Shown: piece after piece, positions 6,901 to 15,249 of the stretch
Numbering within the stretch: the stretch's first letter is position 1
Layout: each line of letters opens with the position of its first letter
NCBI RefSeq assembly: GCF_001425825.1
Contig: NZ_LMDM01000010.1
Span: 1 to 45,648 of the forward strand
DNA: 45,648 bases
Source of the DNA: Rhizobacter sp. Root1238
Lineage (GTDB): Bacteria > Pseudomonadota > Gammaproteobacteria > Burkholderiales > Burkholderiaceae_C
Direction of reading: 5' to 3'
The notes under the pieces: model-generated
Seen by the model: only the letters and a program-made list of their open reading frames with translations
Databases searched by the model: none
What the model was told of the DNA's origin: nothing
Translations under genes and position numbers: made by a program

Positions 6901-9315
6901 TCAGGGCTGCGGCTGCAGCACCAGCGTGTGCTCCGCCACGCCGCCCCACACCGGCACATCCTCGACGCGGGCCCAGCGGTCGACCCAGTTCCGGTACAGC
7001 GGCGAGAACACGATGCCCGATTGCCCGCTCGACTGCATGAAGCGCGAGCGGCCCTTGTCGCCGAGGTCGTACAGCGCACGCAGCGACGGGCCGTGATCGT
7101 CCAGGTACAGCTCGCCGGTCGTCGCATCGGGCCGCAACCCGACCCGCGAGACGTTGACCGTGTAGGTGTCGCCGCCGACCGGCGCACGCAGCTCGAACCA
7201 GCGGGCGAGCGCCTTCACCTTGCTGAACGGCCGGTGCTCGGCCCGCGCCTGGTGCGCCCGGCCCCATTGCCAGGCCGAGACCTCGGCGCCTTGCGACTGC
7301 TGCAACTCGTCGAGCGTCCGCGTGAACGCCGCGTCCACCTGCTGCGCGCAGGTCTCGACCGCCGGCGTCGTCTTGTCGTCGCACCACCAGCCGTCCTGGC
7401 GCTCCAGCACGCCCTCCAGCGCCTCGCGGAAGCTGCGGCTGCCGAGCTGCCGCTCGTACAGCGCGGCGCCGAGTTCGTCGCTGAACACCGCCTGCGTCAG
7501 CTGCCGGATCCAGGCCGACAGGATCAGCGGCGCGGCACGGTCGGCCGCCATCGTGCCGTCGAACGACGCCAGCTCGCGCTGCGCGGCCGTCGCCAGCGGG
7601 TGGGTCGACACCGCGCGTTTCAGCACCGGCAGCAGCTTCAGCGCCGCCAGCGACAGCTGGTCGCGCTGGATCGTCCGCAGGCTGGCGATCGAATGCTTCG
7701 GCGTCGCGGCCAGCAGCTGTTCGATGCGCTGGTGGCGGTACGGCACCGCCCATTCGCTGGTCAGGAAATGCGGGTAGTCCGGCCCGACGATGCGCTGGTT
7801 CGCCGTCGCGATCCAGCCGCGGGCCGGATCGACCTCGCGCGGCGTTTCGCCGGCCGGCACGCTGCCGATCCAGTCGTAGCGCGCATCCCAGCCCGGCGCC
7901 GGCACCAGGCCCTTCAGGTCATGGGCCGGTCCGCGCACCGGCACGCGCCCGGCGGCCACCATCGCGATGCGGCCCTGCACGTCGGCCACCACCATGCTCT
8001 GCATCGGCGCGACGTACCCAGCCGATGCCGCGATGAACTCGTCGACCGAGCGGGCTGCATTGAAACCGATGCCCGCATCGACCGAATCGGCATCCGGGTC
8101 GAGCGCCGTCCAGCGCATCGCGAGTGCATAGGTGGGCGCGTTCGGTGCGCCGGTGAGGCCCTCGGTCGGGCCGCCGGCATCGGAGATCACCGGCCCGTGG
8201 CGGGTGCTGCGCACCGTCATCGTCACGTCGGCGTGCCCCTTGACCTTGATCACCTCGGTGCTGCGCTCGAACGCCGCCCAGCCGTCGGGCGTCTGGTACT
8301 GGGTGTCGTCGTCGGGGCGGATGCGTTCCAGGTAGAGGTCCTGCACATCGGGCGCGGTGTTGGTGAAGCCCCACGCGATGCGGTCGCTCTGGCCAAGCAC
8401 AACGATCGGCAGCCCCGGCATCGTCGCGCCGGCCACCTGGAAGCCGGGCGCGTCGAGCCGCGCCAGGTACCACAGCGACGGCGCGCTGAGCTTCAGGTGC
8501 GGATCGTTCGCGAGCAGCGGCAGCCCGCTGTCGGTGTGCGAGCCGGCAACCACCCAGTTGTTGGAGCCGACGCCTTCGACGCCGGACTCGGGCGCCGTCA
8601 GCAGTGCCTGGCGGCCGAGCGTGCCGTCCACCTTCAGCCCGCGGAACAGCGCCGCATAGTCGGCCGTCGACAGCGGCTTCTCGCCGGGGTACGGCGGCAG
8701 CAGCTCATTGATGCGCTCGACCGGCATCTTCAGCGACAAGCGCATCCGCAGCAGCTCGGTCGACCAGTTGCCGCCGAGGTCCCAGGCCATCATCGTCGCC
8801 CAGGCCAGGCTGTCGACCGGCGTCCAGCGCTGCGGCTGCAGCCCGAGCAGCACGAACTCCGGCGGCCGCGCCTTCAGCGAACCGGCCAGGTAGGCATTGA
8901 TGCCGGCGCTGTAGGCCTCCAGCGCATACCGCGTGGCCGGGCTGGCCCGCTGCCACTGCGCCTGCGCGGCCCGGCGCACGCCGAGCGCGCGCAGGAAGCG
9001 GTCCGTGTCGAGGGCCGGCTCGCCGAAGGCCTCGGCCAGCTGGCCGGCCCCGATGCGGCGGTGCGTCTCGATCTGCCACAGCCGGTCCTGCGCATGGGCG
9101 AAGCCGAGACCGAACATCGCATCCTCGCGCGACGCCGCGTGGATGGTCGGCACGCCTTGCGCGTCGCGCTCGATGCGCACCTCCGCCCGCAGGCCTTCGA
9201 CGCGCTGCTCCCCGTCGACCTGCGGCAGCGTGCTGCGGGCATAGGCCCACAACAGCGCCGCCGCCAGACCCAGGGCGATCGCCAGGCCCAGGGCGCCACG
9301 TTTCAGCCATGTCAT
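6901..9315 (-). CDS. Penicillin acylase family protein (Ntn hydrolase)
   Basis: 804 residues, with an N-terminal signal/anchor helix (residues 6-26). The order of segments is that of a self-processed Ntn hydrolase: an alpha chain (VPTIHAASREDAMFGLGFAH, QDRLWQIE), a spacer, then the nucleophile Ser251 in GVGSNNWVVAGS that becomes the N terminus of the beta chain. The beta chain keeps LLANDPHL, GLPIVVLGQSDRIAWGFTN and NQRIVGP. Such enzymes are periplasmic amidases acting on beta-lactam side chains, acyl-homoserine lactones or other amides; the substrate is not evident here. It faces the isochorismatase-family gene tail to tail with a 55-bp gap. Confidence 0.92.
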   Translation of the reverse strand: MTWLKRGALGLAIALGLAAALLWAYARSTLPQVDGEQRVEGLRAEVRIERDAQGVPTIHAASREDAMFGLGFAHAQDRLWQIETHRRIGAGQLAEAFGEPALDTDRFLRALGVRRAAQAQWQRASPATRYALEAYSAGINAYLAGSLKARPPEFVLLGLQPQRWTPVDSLAWATMMAWDLGGNWSTELLRMRLSLKMPVERINELLPPYPGEKPLSTADYAALFRGLKVDGTLGRQALLTAPESGVEGVGSNNWVVAGSHTDSGLPLLANDPHLKLSAPSLWYLARLDAPGFQVAGATMPGLPIVVLGQSDRIAWGFTNTAPDVQDLYLERIRPDDDTQYQTPDGWAAFERSTEVIKVKGHADVTMTVRSTRHGPVISDAGGPTEGLTGAPNAPTYALAMRWTALDPDADSVDAGIGFNAARSVDEFIAASAGYVAPMQSMVVADVQGRIAMVAAGRVPVRGPAHDLKGLVPAPGWDARYDWIGSVPAGETPREVDPARGWIATANQRIVGPDYPHFLTSEWAVPYRHQRIEQLLAATPKHSIASLRTIQRDQLSLAALKLLPVLKRAVSTHPLATAAQRELASFDGTMAADRAAPLILSAWIRQLTQAVFSDELGAALYERQLGSRSFREALEGVLERQDGWWCDDKTTPAVETCAQQVDAAFTRTLDELQQSQGAEVSAWQWGRAHQARAEHRPFSKVKALARWFELRAPVGGDTYTVNVSRVGLRPDATTGELYLDDHGPSLRALYDLGDKGRSRFMQSSGQSGIVFSPLYRNWVDRWARVEDVPVWGGVAEHTLVLQPQP

Positions 9316-9488
9316 CGCTCGTTCCCCTCGTCAGTTCCCGCTCAGCGTAGCCCGGCCCGATGAACGGCGGGCAGAAGCACCTCATTTCGTGCGATCTGCG
9401 TCAGCCGCCGCTGTACAGAATGCCCGTGCACCTACACCTGCGCGTGCGCCGGCCGAAAGCCATGCACGTGAAGCCCCAGGCCATCGAC

Positions 9489-9818
9489 ATGAAAACCGCA
9501 CGCTCCTCGTTCGACCTCGACATCGCCACCCTCCAGAGCATCCCCGGGATGCCGCAGGAGCGCCTGGCCCGCGTTGCGGCGCGGCGTGTCTTCGTCGAGA
9601 TGAAGCAGTGCTTCATGCAATCGGCCGCCGGATTGCAAGGGGCGTCGGCGGCACTGCTGAAGCGCCAGCTGCGCATCGCCGGCGACATCGGCGAGCTGCT
9701 CGAACTGAGCGAGACGCTGCTCGCCGTGCTGCCGCCCGAGGACCGCAAGGCGGTGCGCCGCCAGCTCGACGCCGCGTTCCCGATGGCCGGCCGCGACACC
9801 GAATTCGTCCCGCTGTAG
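9489..9818 (+). CDS. Hypothetical protein, helical
   Basis: 109 residues from ATG 9489 (MKTARSSFDLDI). In-frame ATGs at 9360, 9420 and 9462 would extend it by 43, 23 or 9 residues. I chose the last because upstream codons are arginine/histidine-rich and unlike the rest. The sequence is predicted to be all helix (LARVAARRVFVEMKQCFMQS, LLKRQLRIAGDIGELLELSE), with no signal peptide or known motif. It is divergent from the acylase and convergent with the DUF1993 gene. No function can be proposed. Confidence 0.55.
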   Translation: MKTARSSFDLDIATLQSIPGMPQERLARVAARRVFVEMKQCFMQSAAGLQGASAALLKRQLRIAGDIGELLELSETLLAVLPPEDRKAVRRQLDAAFPMAGRDTEFVPL

Positions 9819-9888
9819 CCGAAGCGCGGGGCCGAGCGCGGGCTGCCTCAACGCGGCCCGCATTCCCTTGGAAGATCGGAGGGTGTAT

Positions 9889-10401
9889 TCACCCGCCGAG
9901 GGGTCCCAGATAGTCGCTCTTGCCCAGCTCGACCCCGTTGTGGCGCAGCAGCGCGTAGATCATGTTGGTGTGGAAGTAGAAGTTGGGCAGCACGAAGGTG
10001 CGCAGATAGACCTCGCCCTTCAGCGTCAGCGGACCGTCGCGGCGCGGAACCGTCACATCCCTGTCGTCGCTGCCGACGATCTTCTCGGCGGGGATCGACT
10101 CGAGGAAGGCCACCGTCTTCGCGATGCGTTCGCGCAGCTCGGGCAGCGTCGTCTCCACGTCGTCGAACTTCGGTGACTCGATGCCGGCCAGCCGGGCCGC
10201 GCCGAACTTCGCCGCGTCGCTGGTCATCTGCACCTGCCGCGTGAACGGCAGCATGTCGGGCGACAGGCGCGTGCCGAGCAGCACGCCGATGTCGAACTTC
10301 TTCGCCTGCGCATGGGCTTCCGCCTTGTCCAGCCACTTGCCGATGTGGCCGAGGGTGCGCAGGAAGATCGGCACGCTGGCCGAGTACATGGTGAGGGGCA
10401 T
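9889..10401 (-). CDS. DUF1993 family protein
   Basis: 170 residues from ATG 10401 (MPLTMYSASVPIFLRTLGHI). It matches the DUF1993 pattern: VPIFLRTLGHIGKWLDKAEAH, LLGTRLSPDMLPFTRQVQM, AARLAGIESPKFDDVETTLPEL and the ending FYFHTNMIYALLRHNGVELG. The fold is predicted to be a four-helix DinB-like bundle with conserved histidines. The function is not established. It is cytoplasmic and divergent from the 2-hydroxyacid dehydrogenase gene, with 116 bases between the starts. Confidence 0.85.
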   Translation of the reverse strand: MPLTMYSASVPIFLRTLGHIGKWLDKAEAHAQAKKFDIGVLLGTRLSPDMLPFTRQVQMTSDAAKFGAARLAGIESPKFDDVETTLPELRERIAKTVAFLESIPAEKIVGSDDRDVTVPRRDGPLTLKGEVYLRTFVLPNFYFHTNMIYALLRHNGVELGKSDYLGPLGG

Positions 10402-10517
10402 GGCGGTCTCCGGATCGTCGGGTAGGGAAAGGGGTGTGGGGGCGGATGCTAGCCTTCCTGGCCACATCCTGCCGGCGTGGGGTGGCGACTTCCCGCCGAG
10501 CATGCACAATCAAAGCC

Positions 10518-11525
10518 GTGAACATCATCATCCTCGACGACTACCAAGATGCGGTCCGCAAGCTCAAGTGCGCCCAGCGCCTGGAGCAACTGAATGCCAA
10601 GGTGTTCACCAACACCGTCAAGGGCATCGGCCAGCTGGCGGTGCGCCTGCGCGACGCCGAAGTGCTGGTGCTGATCCGCGAACGCACCCAGTTCCCGCGC
10701 CAGCTGCTCGAAAAGCTGCCGAAGCTGAAGCTGATCTCGCAGACCGGCCGCGTCGGCTCGCACATCGACCTCGAGACCTGCACGCGGCTGGGCATCGCGG
10801 TGGCCGAAGGCGTCGGCTCGCCGGTCGCGCCGGCCGAGCTGACCTGGGCGCTGATCATGGCGGCGATGCGCCGGCTGCCGCAGTACATCGGCAACCTGAA
10901 GCACGGCGCGTGGCAGCAGTCGGGCCTCAAATCGGCGTCGATGCCGCCGAACTTCGGGCTCGGCATGGTGCTGAAAGGCAAGACGCTCGGCCTGTGGGGC
11001 TACGGCAAGATCGGGCAGATGGTGGCCGGCTACGGCCGGGCCTTCGGCATGAACGTCGTCGTCTGGGGCAGCGAAGGCTCGCGCGAGCGGGCGCGGGCCG
11101 ACGGGCACCAGGCCGCCGATTCGCGCGAGGCCTTCTTCGAGAGCTGCGACGTGCTGTCGCTGCACCTGCGGCTGGTCGACGAGACCCGCGGCATCGTCAG
11201 CACCGACGACCTGGCCCGCATGAAGCCGACCGCGCTGCTGGTCAACACCTCGCGCGCCGAGCTGGTCGAGGAAGGCGCGCTGGTGTCGGCGCTGAACCGC
11301 GGCCGCCCCGGCATGGCGGCGGTCGACGTGTTCGAGAGCGAGCCGATCCTGCAGGGCCACCCGCTGCTGCGGCTCGAGAACGCGGTCTGCACGCCGCACA
11401 TCGGCTACGTGGAGCAGGACAGCTACGAGCTCTACTTCAGCGCGGCCTTCGACAACGTCGTGAACTTCATCAACGGCACGCCGACGAAACTGGTGAACCC
11501 CGAAGCGATGCGGGTCATCCGTTGA
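10518..11525 (+). CDS. D-2-hydroxyacid dehydrogenase family protein
   Basis: 335 residues, starting with GTG 10518 (MNIIILDDYQDAVRKL). It has the NAD-binding motif LGLWGYGKIGQMVAGYGRAF (GxGxxG at about 161-166) and the catalytic set Arg in LLVNTSRAELVEEGAL, Glu in VDVFESEPI and His in TPHIGYVEQDSYELYF. The family includes phosphoglycerate and hydroxypyruvate dehydrogenases; the ending after the catalytic His points to the short 'D-2-hydroxyacid dehydrogenase' branch of unclear substrate. Its stop overlaps the start of the chromate transporter subunit (TTGA). Confidence 0.9.
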   Translation: MNIIILDDYQDAVRKLKCAQRLEQLNAKVFTNTVKGIGQLAVRLRDAEVLVLIRERTQFPRQLLEKLPKLKLISQTGRVGSHIDLETCTRLGIAVAEGVGSPVAPAELTWALIMAAMRRLPQYIGNLKHGAWQQSGLKSASMPPNFGLGMVLKGKTLGLWGYGKIGQMVAGYGRAFGMNVVVWGSEGSRERARADGHQAADSREAFFESCDVLSLHLRLVDETRGIVSTDDLARMKPTALLVNTSRAELVEEGALVSALNRGRPGMAAVDVFESEPILQGHPLLRLENAVCTPHIGYVEQDSYELYFSAAFDNVVNFINGTPTKLVNPEAMRVIR

Positions 11526-12094
11526 GCGAAGCGTCGCCCACGCTGCGCCAGCCGGGCTCGCTCGGCGAGCTGTTCCGCGTCTTCAATCGCCTCGCGCTGC
11601 AAGGTTTCGGCGGCGTGCTGGCGGTTGCGCAGCACGAACTGGTGGAGCGCGAGCGCTGGCTCGGCCGCGACGAGTTCGTCGAGATCCTGTCGGTCGCCCA
11701 GGTGCTGCCCGGGCCCAACATCGTGAACCTGTCGCTGATGATCGGCGACCGCTTCTTCGGGCTGCGCGGCGCGTTCACCGCGCTGGCCGGCATGTTGCTC
11801 GCGCCGCTCGTCATCGTGCTGCTGCTGGCCGCGCTGTATGCAAGGGCCGCGCAGCACCCGATGGTCAGCGGCGCGTTGCGCGGCATGGGCGCGGTGTCGG
11901 CCGGGCTGATCATCGCGACCGGGCTGAAGCTCGCGACCAGCCTGAAGCGCAACGAGATGGGCCTGCCGCTCAGCCTGGCGATCGGTGCCTGCACCTTCGT
12001 GATGGTCGCGCTGATGCGCTGGCCGCTGCTCTGGGTGCTGGCGGGGCTGGGCTCGCTGGGGATCGCGGCCGCCTGGTGGAGGCTGCGCCGATGA
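11522..12094 (+). CDS. Chromate transporter family, first half (short-chain CHR)
   Basis: 190 residues, probable TTG start at 11522 overlapping the dehydrogenase stop. It is an integral membrane protein with the CHR signature GFGGVLAVAQHELVERERWL and QVLPGPNIVNLSLMIGDRFF, then four or more hydrophobic helices. Full-length ChrA has two such halves in one chain. Here the halves are separate genes, the known short-chain CHR pair arrangement. Substrate is presumed to be chromate or sulfate-like oxyanion efflux, inferred from family. Confidence 0.85.
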   Translation: MSEASPTLRQPGSLGELFRVFNRLALQGFGGVLAVAQHELVERERWLGRDEFVEILSVAQVLPGPNIVNLSLMIGDRFFGLRGAFTALAGMLLAPLVIVLLLAALYARAAQHPMVSGALRGMGAVSAGLIIATGLKLATSLKRNEMGLPLSLAIGACTFVMVALMRWPLLWVLAGLGSLGIAAAWWRLRR

Positions 12095-12109
12095 GCACCG
12101 CACGGCCGT

Positions 12110-12166
12110 TCCGAAGGTGCTCGCTCCCCCTCGGGGGGACTGCCCGCAGGGCAAAGGGGGCGAGTT
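12110..12166. repeat. GC-rich palindromic element between the chromate transporter genes
   Basis: CTCGCTCCCCC (12120-12130) and GGGGGCGAG (12156-12164) form an imperfect inverted repeat enclosing TCGGGGGGA and GCCCGCAGGGC, the latter a smaller hairpin. It resembles the dispersed REP-like palindromes of Burkholderiales. It fills the gap between the two genes, and its end supplies the codons just before the TTG start at 12165. Confidence 0.6.
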
Positions 12167-12716
12167 GAACGAGCTCGGGCTGCACGGGCTGGGCGCCGGC
12201 GATCTGTTCGCGTTGTTCGGCCATTTCCTGATGCTGAGCCTGCTGGCCGTCGGCGGCGCGATCACGACCGCGCCCGACATGCACCGTTACGTGGTCGGCG
12301 AGCGGCACTGGCTGAGCGACGACCTGTTCACCGCGTCGGTCGCGCTGGCGCAGGCGGCGCCGGGACCGAACGTGCTGTTCGTCGCGGTGCTCGGCTTCAA
12401 CGCGGCCGGCCTCGCGGGCGCTGCGGCCACGCTGCTGGGCATCATGCTGCCGTCGACCACGCTCGCGCTGTGGGCCACGCGCTGGAGCCATTCGCGTCGC
12501 GACACGCTGGGCGTGCGGGCGTTCAAGACCGGCCTCGCGCCGCTGACGCTCGGCCTGCTGCTGGCCACCGGCTGGATCCTGGCCGATCCGGTGCGCGACC
12601 GGCCGGCGGCGATCGTGCTGATCGGCGTGACGGTCGCGGTGATGCTGAAGACGCGCCTGAGCCCGCTGTGGCTGGTGGCACTCGGCGCCATCGTCGGCGC
12701 CCTCGGCTGGGTCTGA
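12165..12716 (+). CDS. Chromate transporter family, second half (short-chain CHR)
   Basis: 183 residues with a TTG start at 12165. No ATG is available in frame near the N terminus, and a GTG at 12117 would read through the palindromic element. The CHR motifs are LLAVGGAITTAPDMHRYVV and AQAAPGPNVLFVAVLGFNAAG, followed by hydrophobic helices. It pairs with the preceding subunit to make the antiparallel two-half transporter. An ATG at 12091 overlapping the upstream stop is out of frame and stops after 25 codons; it may be the original start before the palindrome arrived. It converges on the DUF302 gene. Confidence 0.85.
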   Translation: MNELGLHGLGAGDLFALFGHFLMLSLLAVGGAITTAPDMHRYVVGERHWLSDDLFTASVALAQAAPGPNVLFVAVLGFNAAGLAGAAATLLGIMLPSTTLALWATRWSHSRRDTLGVRAFKTGLAPLTLGLLLATGWILADPVRDRPAAIVLIGVTVAVMLKTRLSPLWLVALGAIVGALGWV

Positions 12717-12729
12717 GGCTCCGGCGGGA

Positions 12730-13185
12730 TCAGGTCAGCGCTTCGGCCACCAGGGCCGGCAGGTCGGCCAGGTCGTGCAGCAGTTCCGGCGACAGCCCGT
12801 CGGGCAGTTCGTCGAGCGCCGCGCCGCGCCACATCACCTCGGTGCTGCCGTTCGCGCCGCGCTGCACCACCACCCGCAACAGCAGGTCGGGCGACGCGTC
12901 GGAGCTGGTCATCAGCACCGGCGTGCCGCCTTGCGTCGACTCGAACACGATCACCAGGCGCTGGCGCTCGTTGTCTTCGCCGACGCTCTGCTGCAGCCGC
13001 ACCAGCACCGGCATGCCATGCCGCTCGGCGCAGGCTTCGATGCGCTGCACCGTCTCGGTCACGCCGAACCGGCTGACGCTCGCACGCGTGAGACGCTCTT
13101 CGGCACCGAAGGCGCGGGTACCACCCAGGGCCGCGACGATCATCGCAATGCCACCGGTCATCCAGAAACGAAATGGGCTCTTCAT
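12730..13185 (-). CDS. Exported DUF302 domain protein
   Basis: 151 residues from ATG 13185 with a probable signal peptide (MKSPFRFWMTGGIAMIVAAL to about residue 26, ending TRAFGA). The body resembles DUF302 (FGVTETVQRIEACAERHGMP, VIVFESTQGGTPVLMTSS, DLLLRVVVQ), a small alpha/beta fold found alone in the periplasm or fused to other domains. Function is not known. A further upstream start at 13260 would remove the signal-peptide logic, so it is rejected. Confidence 0.75.
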   Translation of the reverse strand: MKSPFRFWMTGGIAMIVAALGGTRAFGAEERLTRASVSRFGVTETVQRIEACAERHGMPVLVRLQQSVGEDNERQRLVIVFESTQGGTPVLMTSSDASPDLLLRVVVQRGANGSTEVMWRGAALDELPDGLSPELLHDLADLPALVAEALT

Positions 13186-13390
13186 CGGGGGTCTCCCTCG
13201 GGTCACCGACAGACGATAGGGTTCGAACAGCGGTCCTTCAAGGGTCTGAATGTCACTCAACGTCGCTCCACAGTTAACGACGGTGTCGCGACCGTCACAC
13301 CGTGCTCAGCACGAACGCAGAGTGTGATCCGAAGCGGTGACGCTTTGGTGAACGGCCCGGGGCCAATAGGGGTATCCAACGAACATTCAT

Positions 13391-13417
13391 GCGGCACTGC
13401 AGCACGCTGCAGGCCGC
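13391..13417 (-). terminator. Hairpin after upp, possible terminator
   Basis: CTGCAG-CACG-CTGCAG (13397-13412) is extended by GCGGC / GCCGC on the outside, with one bulged base. It starts five bases after the upp stop. There is no clear T-run on the minus strand, so termination may need Rho or be weak. Confidence 0.4.
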
Positions 13418-13421
13418 GAAT

Positions 13422-14048
13422 TCACTTGGTTCCGAAGATCTTGTCGCCGGCGTCGCCGAGGCCGGGAATGATGTAGCCCAGCTCGTTCAGGTGGCTGTCG
13501 ATCGACGCTGTCCAGCAGCGCACGTCGGGGTGGGCTTGCTGCAGTGCGGCAACGCCTTCCGGCGCGGCCACCAGCACCAGCGCGCGGATGTCGGTGCAGC
13601 CGCGGCGCTTCAGCAGGTCGATGGTCGCGATCATCGAGCCGGCGGTGGCGAGCATCGGGTCGACGATCAGCGCGGTGCGCTCGTCGAGGTGGCCGACGAA
13701 CTTCTCGAAGTAGTGCTCCGGCTGCAGCGTCTCGTGGTTGCGCGACAGCCCGACCACGCTGACCTTCGCGCTCGGGATCATGTCGAGCACGCCATCGAGC
13801 ATGCCGAGGCCGGCCCGCAGGATCGGCACCACCGTGACCTTGCGGCCGCTGATCTGGTCGATCTCGACCGGGCCGCTCCAGCATTCGATGGTCGTCCGGG
13901 TCAAAGGCCAGTCGGCCGTGGCCTCGTAGGCGAGCAGCCGCGCGAGCTCGTGGGTCAGCTCGCGGAACTTCTTGGTCGAGATGTCGGCCTCGCGCAGCAG
14001 CCCGATCTTGTGGCGGACGAGCGGGTGGTTGACGGCAATGGTCGGCAT
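13422..14048 (-). CDS. upp: Uracil phosphoribosyltransferase
   Basis: 208 residues, the standard length. It makes UMP from uracil and PRPP in pyrimidine salvage. The PRPP-binding loop [14 protein letters not shown] lies at 126-139, and the uracil site [17 protein letters not shown] forms the C terminus. [10 protein letters not shown] and [15 protein letters not shown] are also conserved. It is the last gene of the minus-strand run rlmB-upp, with 21 bases between them, and is followed by a hairpin. Confidence 0.97.
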   Translation of the reverse strand: MPTIAVNHPLVRHKIGLLREADISTKKFRELTHELARLLAYEATADWPLTRTTIECWSGPVEIDQISGRKVTVVPILRAGLGMLDGVLDMIPSAKVSVVGLSRNHETLQPEHYFEKFVGHLDERTALIVDPMLATAGSMIATIDLLKRRGCTDIRALVLVAAPEGVAALQQAHPDVRCWTASIDSHLNELGYIIPGLGDAGDKIFGTK

Positions 14049-14069
14049 GGCGTGCTCCGGTGGGCGATG

Positions 14070-14813
14070 TCAGTCGGGCTGCTTCATCCGCTGGCGCAGC
14101 GCCTCGTACAGGCAGATGCCGCTGGCCACCGAGACGTTCAGGCTCTCGACCGCGCCGCGCATCGGCAGCCGCACCAGCACGTCGCAGGTCTTGCCGGTCA
14201 GCTGGCGCATGCCGCTGCCTTCGGCGCCGAGCACCAGCGCAACCGGCCGGGCCAGGTCGATGTCGTACAGCGACTGCTGCGCGTCGTCCGAGGTGCCGAC
14301 GATCAGGATGTCGCGCTCCTTCAGTTCATTCAAGGTCCGCGCCAGGTTGGTGACCATGAAGTACGGCACCGTGTCGGCCGCGCCGCTGGCCACCTTGGAC
14401 ACGGTGGCGTTGATGCCCACCGCATGGTCCTTCGGCGCGATCACCGCATGCGCACCGGCGCCGTCGGCCACGCGCAGGCAGGCACCGAGGTTGTGCGGGT
14501 CGGTGATGCCGTCGAGCACCAGCAGCAGCGGCTGCTCTTCGACGGCGTCGAGCGTGTCGTCCAGCGAATGGCTCATCGCCATCGCCTCGACCCGCGCGAC
14601 CACGCCCTGGTGGCGGTGCGTGCCGCACATCTTCTGCAGGCGGTCGTCGTCGCTGTCGACCAGCTTGGCGCCGGCCTCGTTCGCCCGCTCGACGAACTGC
14701 CGCATGCGCTGGTCGCGGCGGCTCGCGTCGACGTGGATCTCGAGGATGGATTTCGGCGCGGTCTTCAGCCGCACGGTGACGGCATGGAAGCCGAACAGGA
14801 TCTTGTTGCTCAT
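14070..14813 (-). CDS. rlmB: 23S rRNA (guanosine-2'-O-)-methyltransferase RlmB
   Basis: 247 residues, SpoU family. An N-terminal L30e-like RNA-binding domain ([20 protein letters not shown]) is followed by the SPOUT knot domain with motif 1 [20 protein letters not shown], motif 2 around [16 protein letters not shown] and motif 3 [20 protein letters not shown]. It methylates the ribose of a conserved guanosine in 23S rRNA using S-adenosylmethionine. It lies 40 bases downstream of the response regulator and 21 bases before upp. Confidence 0.95.
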   Translation of the reverse strand: MSNKILFGFHAVTVRLKTAPKSILEIHVDASRRDQRMRQFVERANEAGAKLVDSDDDRLQKMCGTHRHQGVVARVEAMAMSHSLDDTLDAVEEQPLLLVLDGITDPHNLGACLRVADGAGAHAVIAPKDHAVGINATVSKVASGAADTVPYFMVTNLARTLNELKERDILIVGTSDDAQQSLYDIDLARPVALVLGAEGSGMRQLTGKTCDVLVRLPMRGAVESLNVSVASGICLYEALRQRMKQPD

Positions 14814-14846
14814 AGCCGGCGATGGTACGTCGTCGCCGGCCGGCCG

Positions 14847-14857
14847 ATCCGGGCTAC
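14847..14857 (-). repeat. GTAGCCCGGAT half-element supplying a stop codon
   Basis: On the minus strand GTAGCCCGGAT contains the TAG stop of the response regulator (14854-14856). The same 11-mer begins the palindrome after selD at 30190. It is probably half of the same dispersed extragenic element. Confidence 0.5.
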
Positions 14858-15216
14858 GTCAGGTGGCGCTGCACCAGGCCGACCAGTTCGGCGTAGTCGA
14901 AAGGCTTGGCCAGGTAGGCGTCGAAACCGGACTGCAGGATGCGCTCCTCGTCGCCCTTCATCGCCAACGCCGTCAGCGCGATGATCTTCAGCCCCGCCGT
15001 CGCCGGGCTGGCGCGCAGCAGCCGCGTCGCCTCGATGCCGTCCATCCCGGGCATCTGGATGTCCATCAGCACCAGCTCGGGCAGGTGTTCACGGGCCAGC
15101 CGCACGCCCTCCTCGCCGCCTTCGGCGCAGATCACCTCGTGCCCGCCCTTCTGCAGCACCAGCTGCGCGAGCTTGCGGTTCTGTGCGTTGTCTTCGACGA
15201 CCAGGATGCGTGCCAT
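14854..15216 (-). CDS. Single-domain response regulator (CheY/DivK-like)
   Basis: 120 residues forming only a receiver domain. Phospho-acceptor Asp52 ([14 protein letters not shown]), acidic pair in VVEDN, Thr82 (LTALAM) and Lys104 (AKPF) are all present. There is no output domain, so it signals by protein contact or acts as a phosphate relay. It lies 33 bases downstream of the hybrid histidine kinase on the same strand, which is its likely partner. Its stop codon falls in a GTAGCCCGGAT element. Confidence 0.92.
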   Translation of the reverse strand: MARILVVEDNAQNRKLAQLVLQKGGHEVICAEGGEEGVRLAREHLPELVLMDIQMPGMDGIEATRLLRASPATAGLKIIALTALAMKGDEERILQSGFDAYLAKPFDYAELVGLVQRHLT

Positions 15217-15249
15217 GGAGTGTCCTCGCCTTGTTCGTTGCCAGGCCGT

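Noticed and set aside
11522-12716. Chromate transporter split by a frameshift
   Set aside because: Two-gene short-chain CHR pairs are a known natural form, and both halves keep their own complete motifs.
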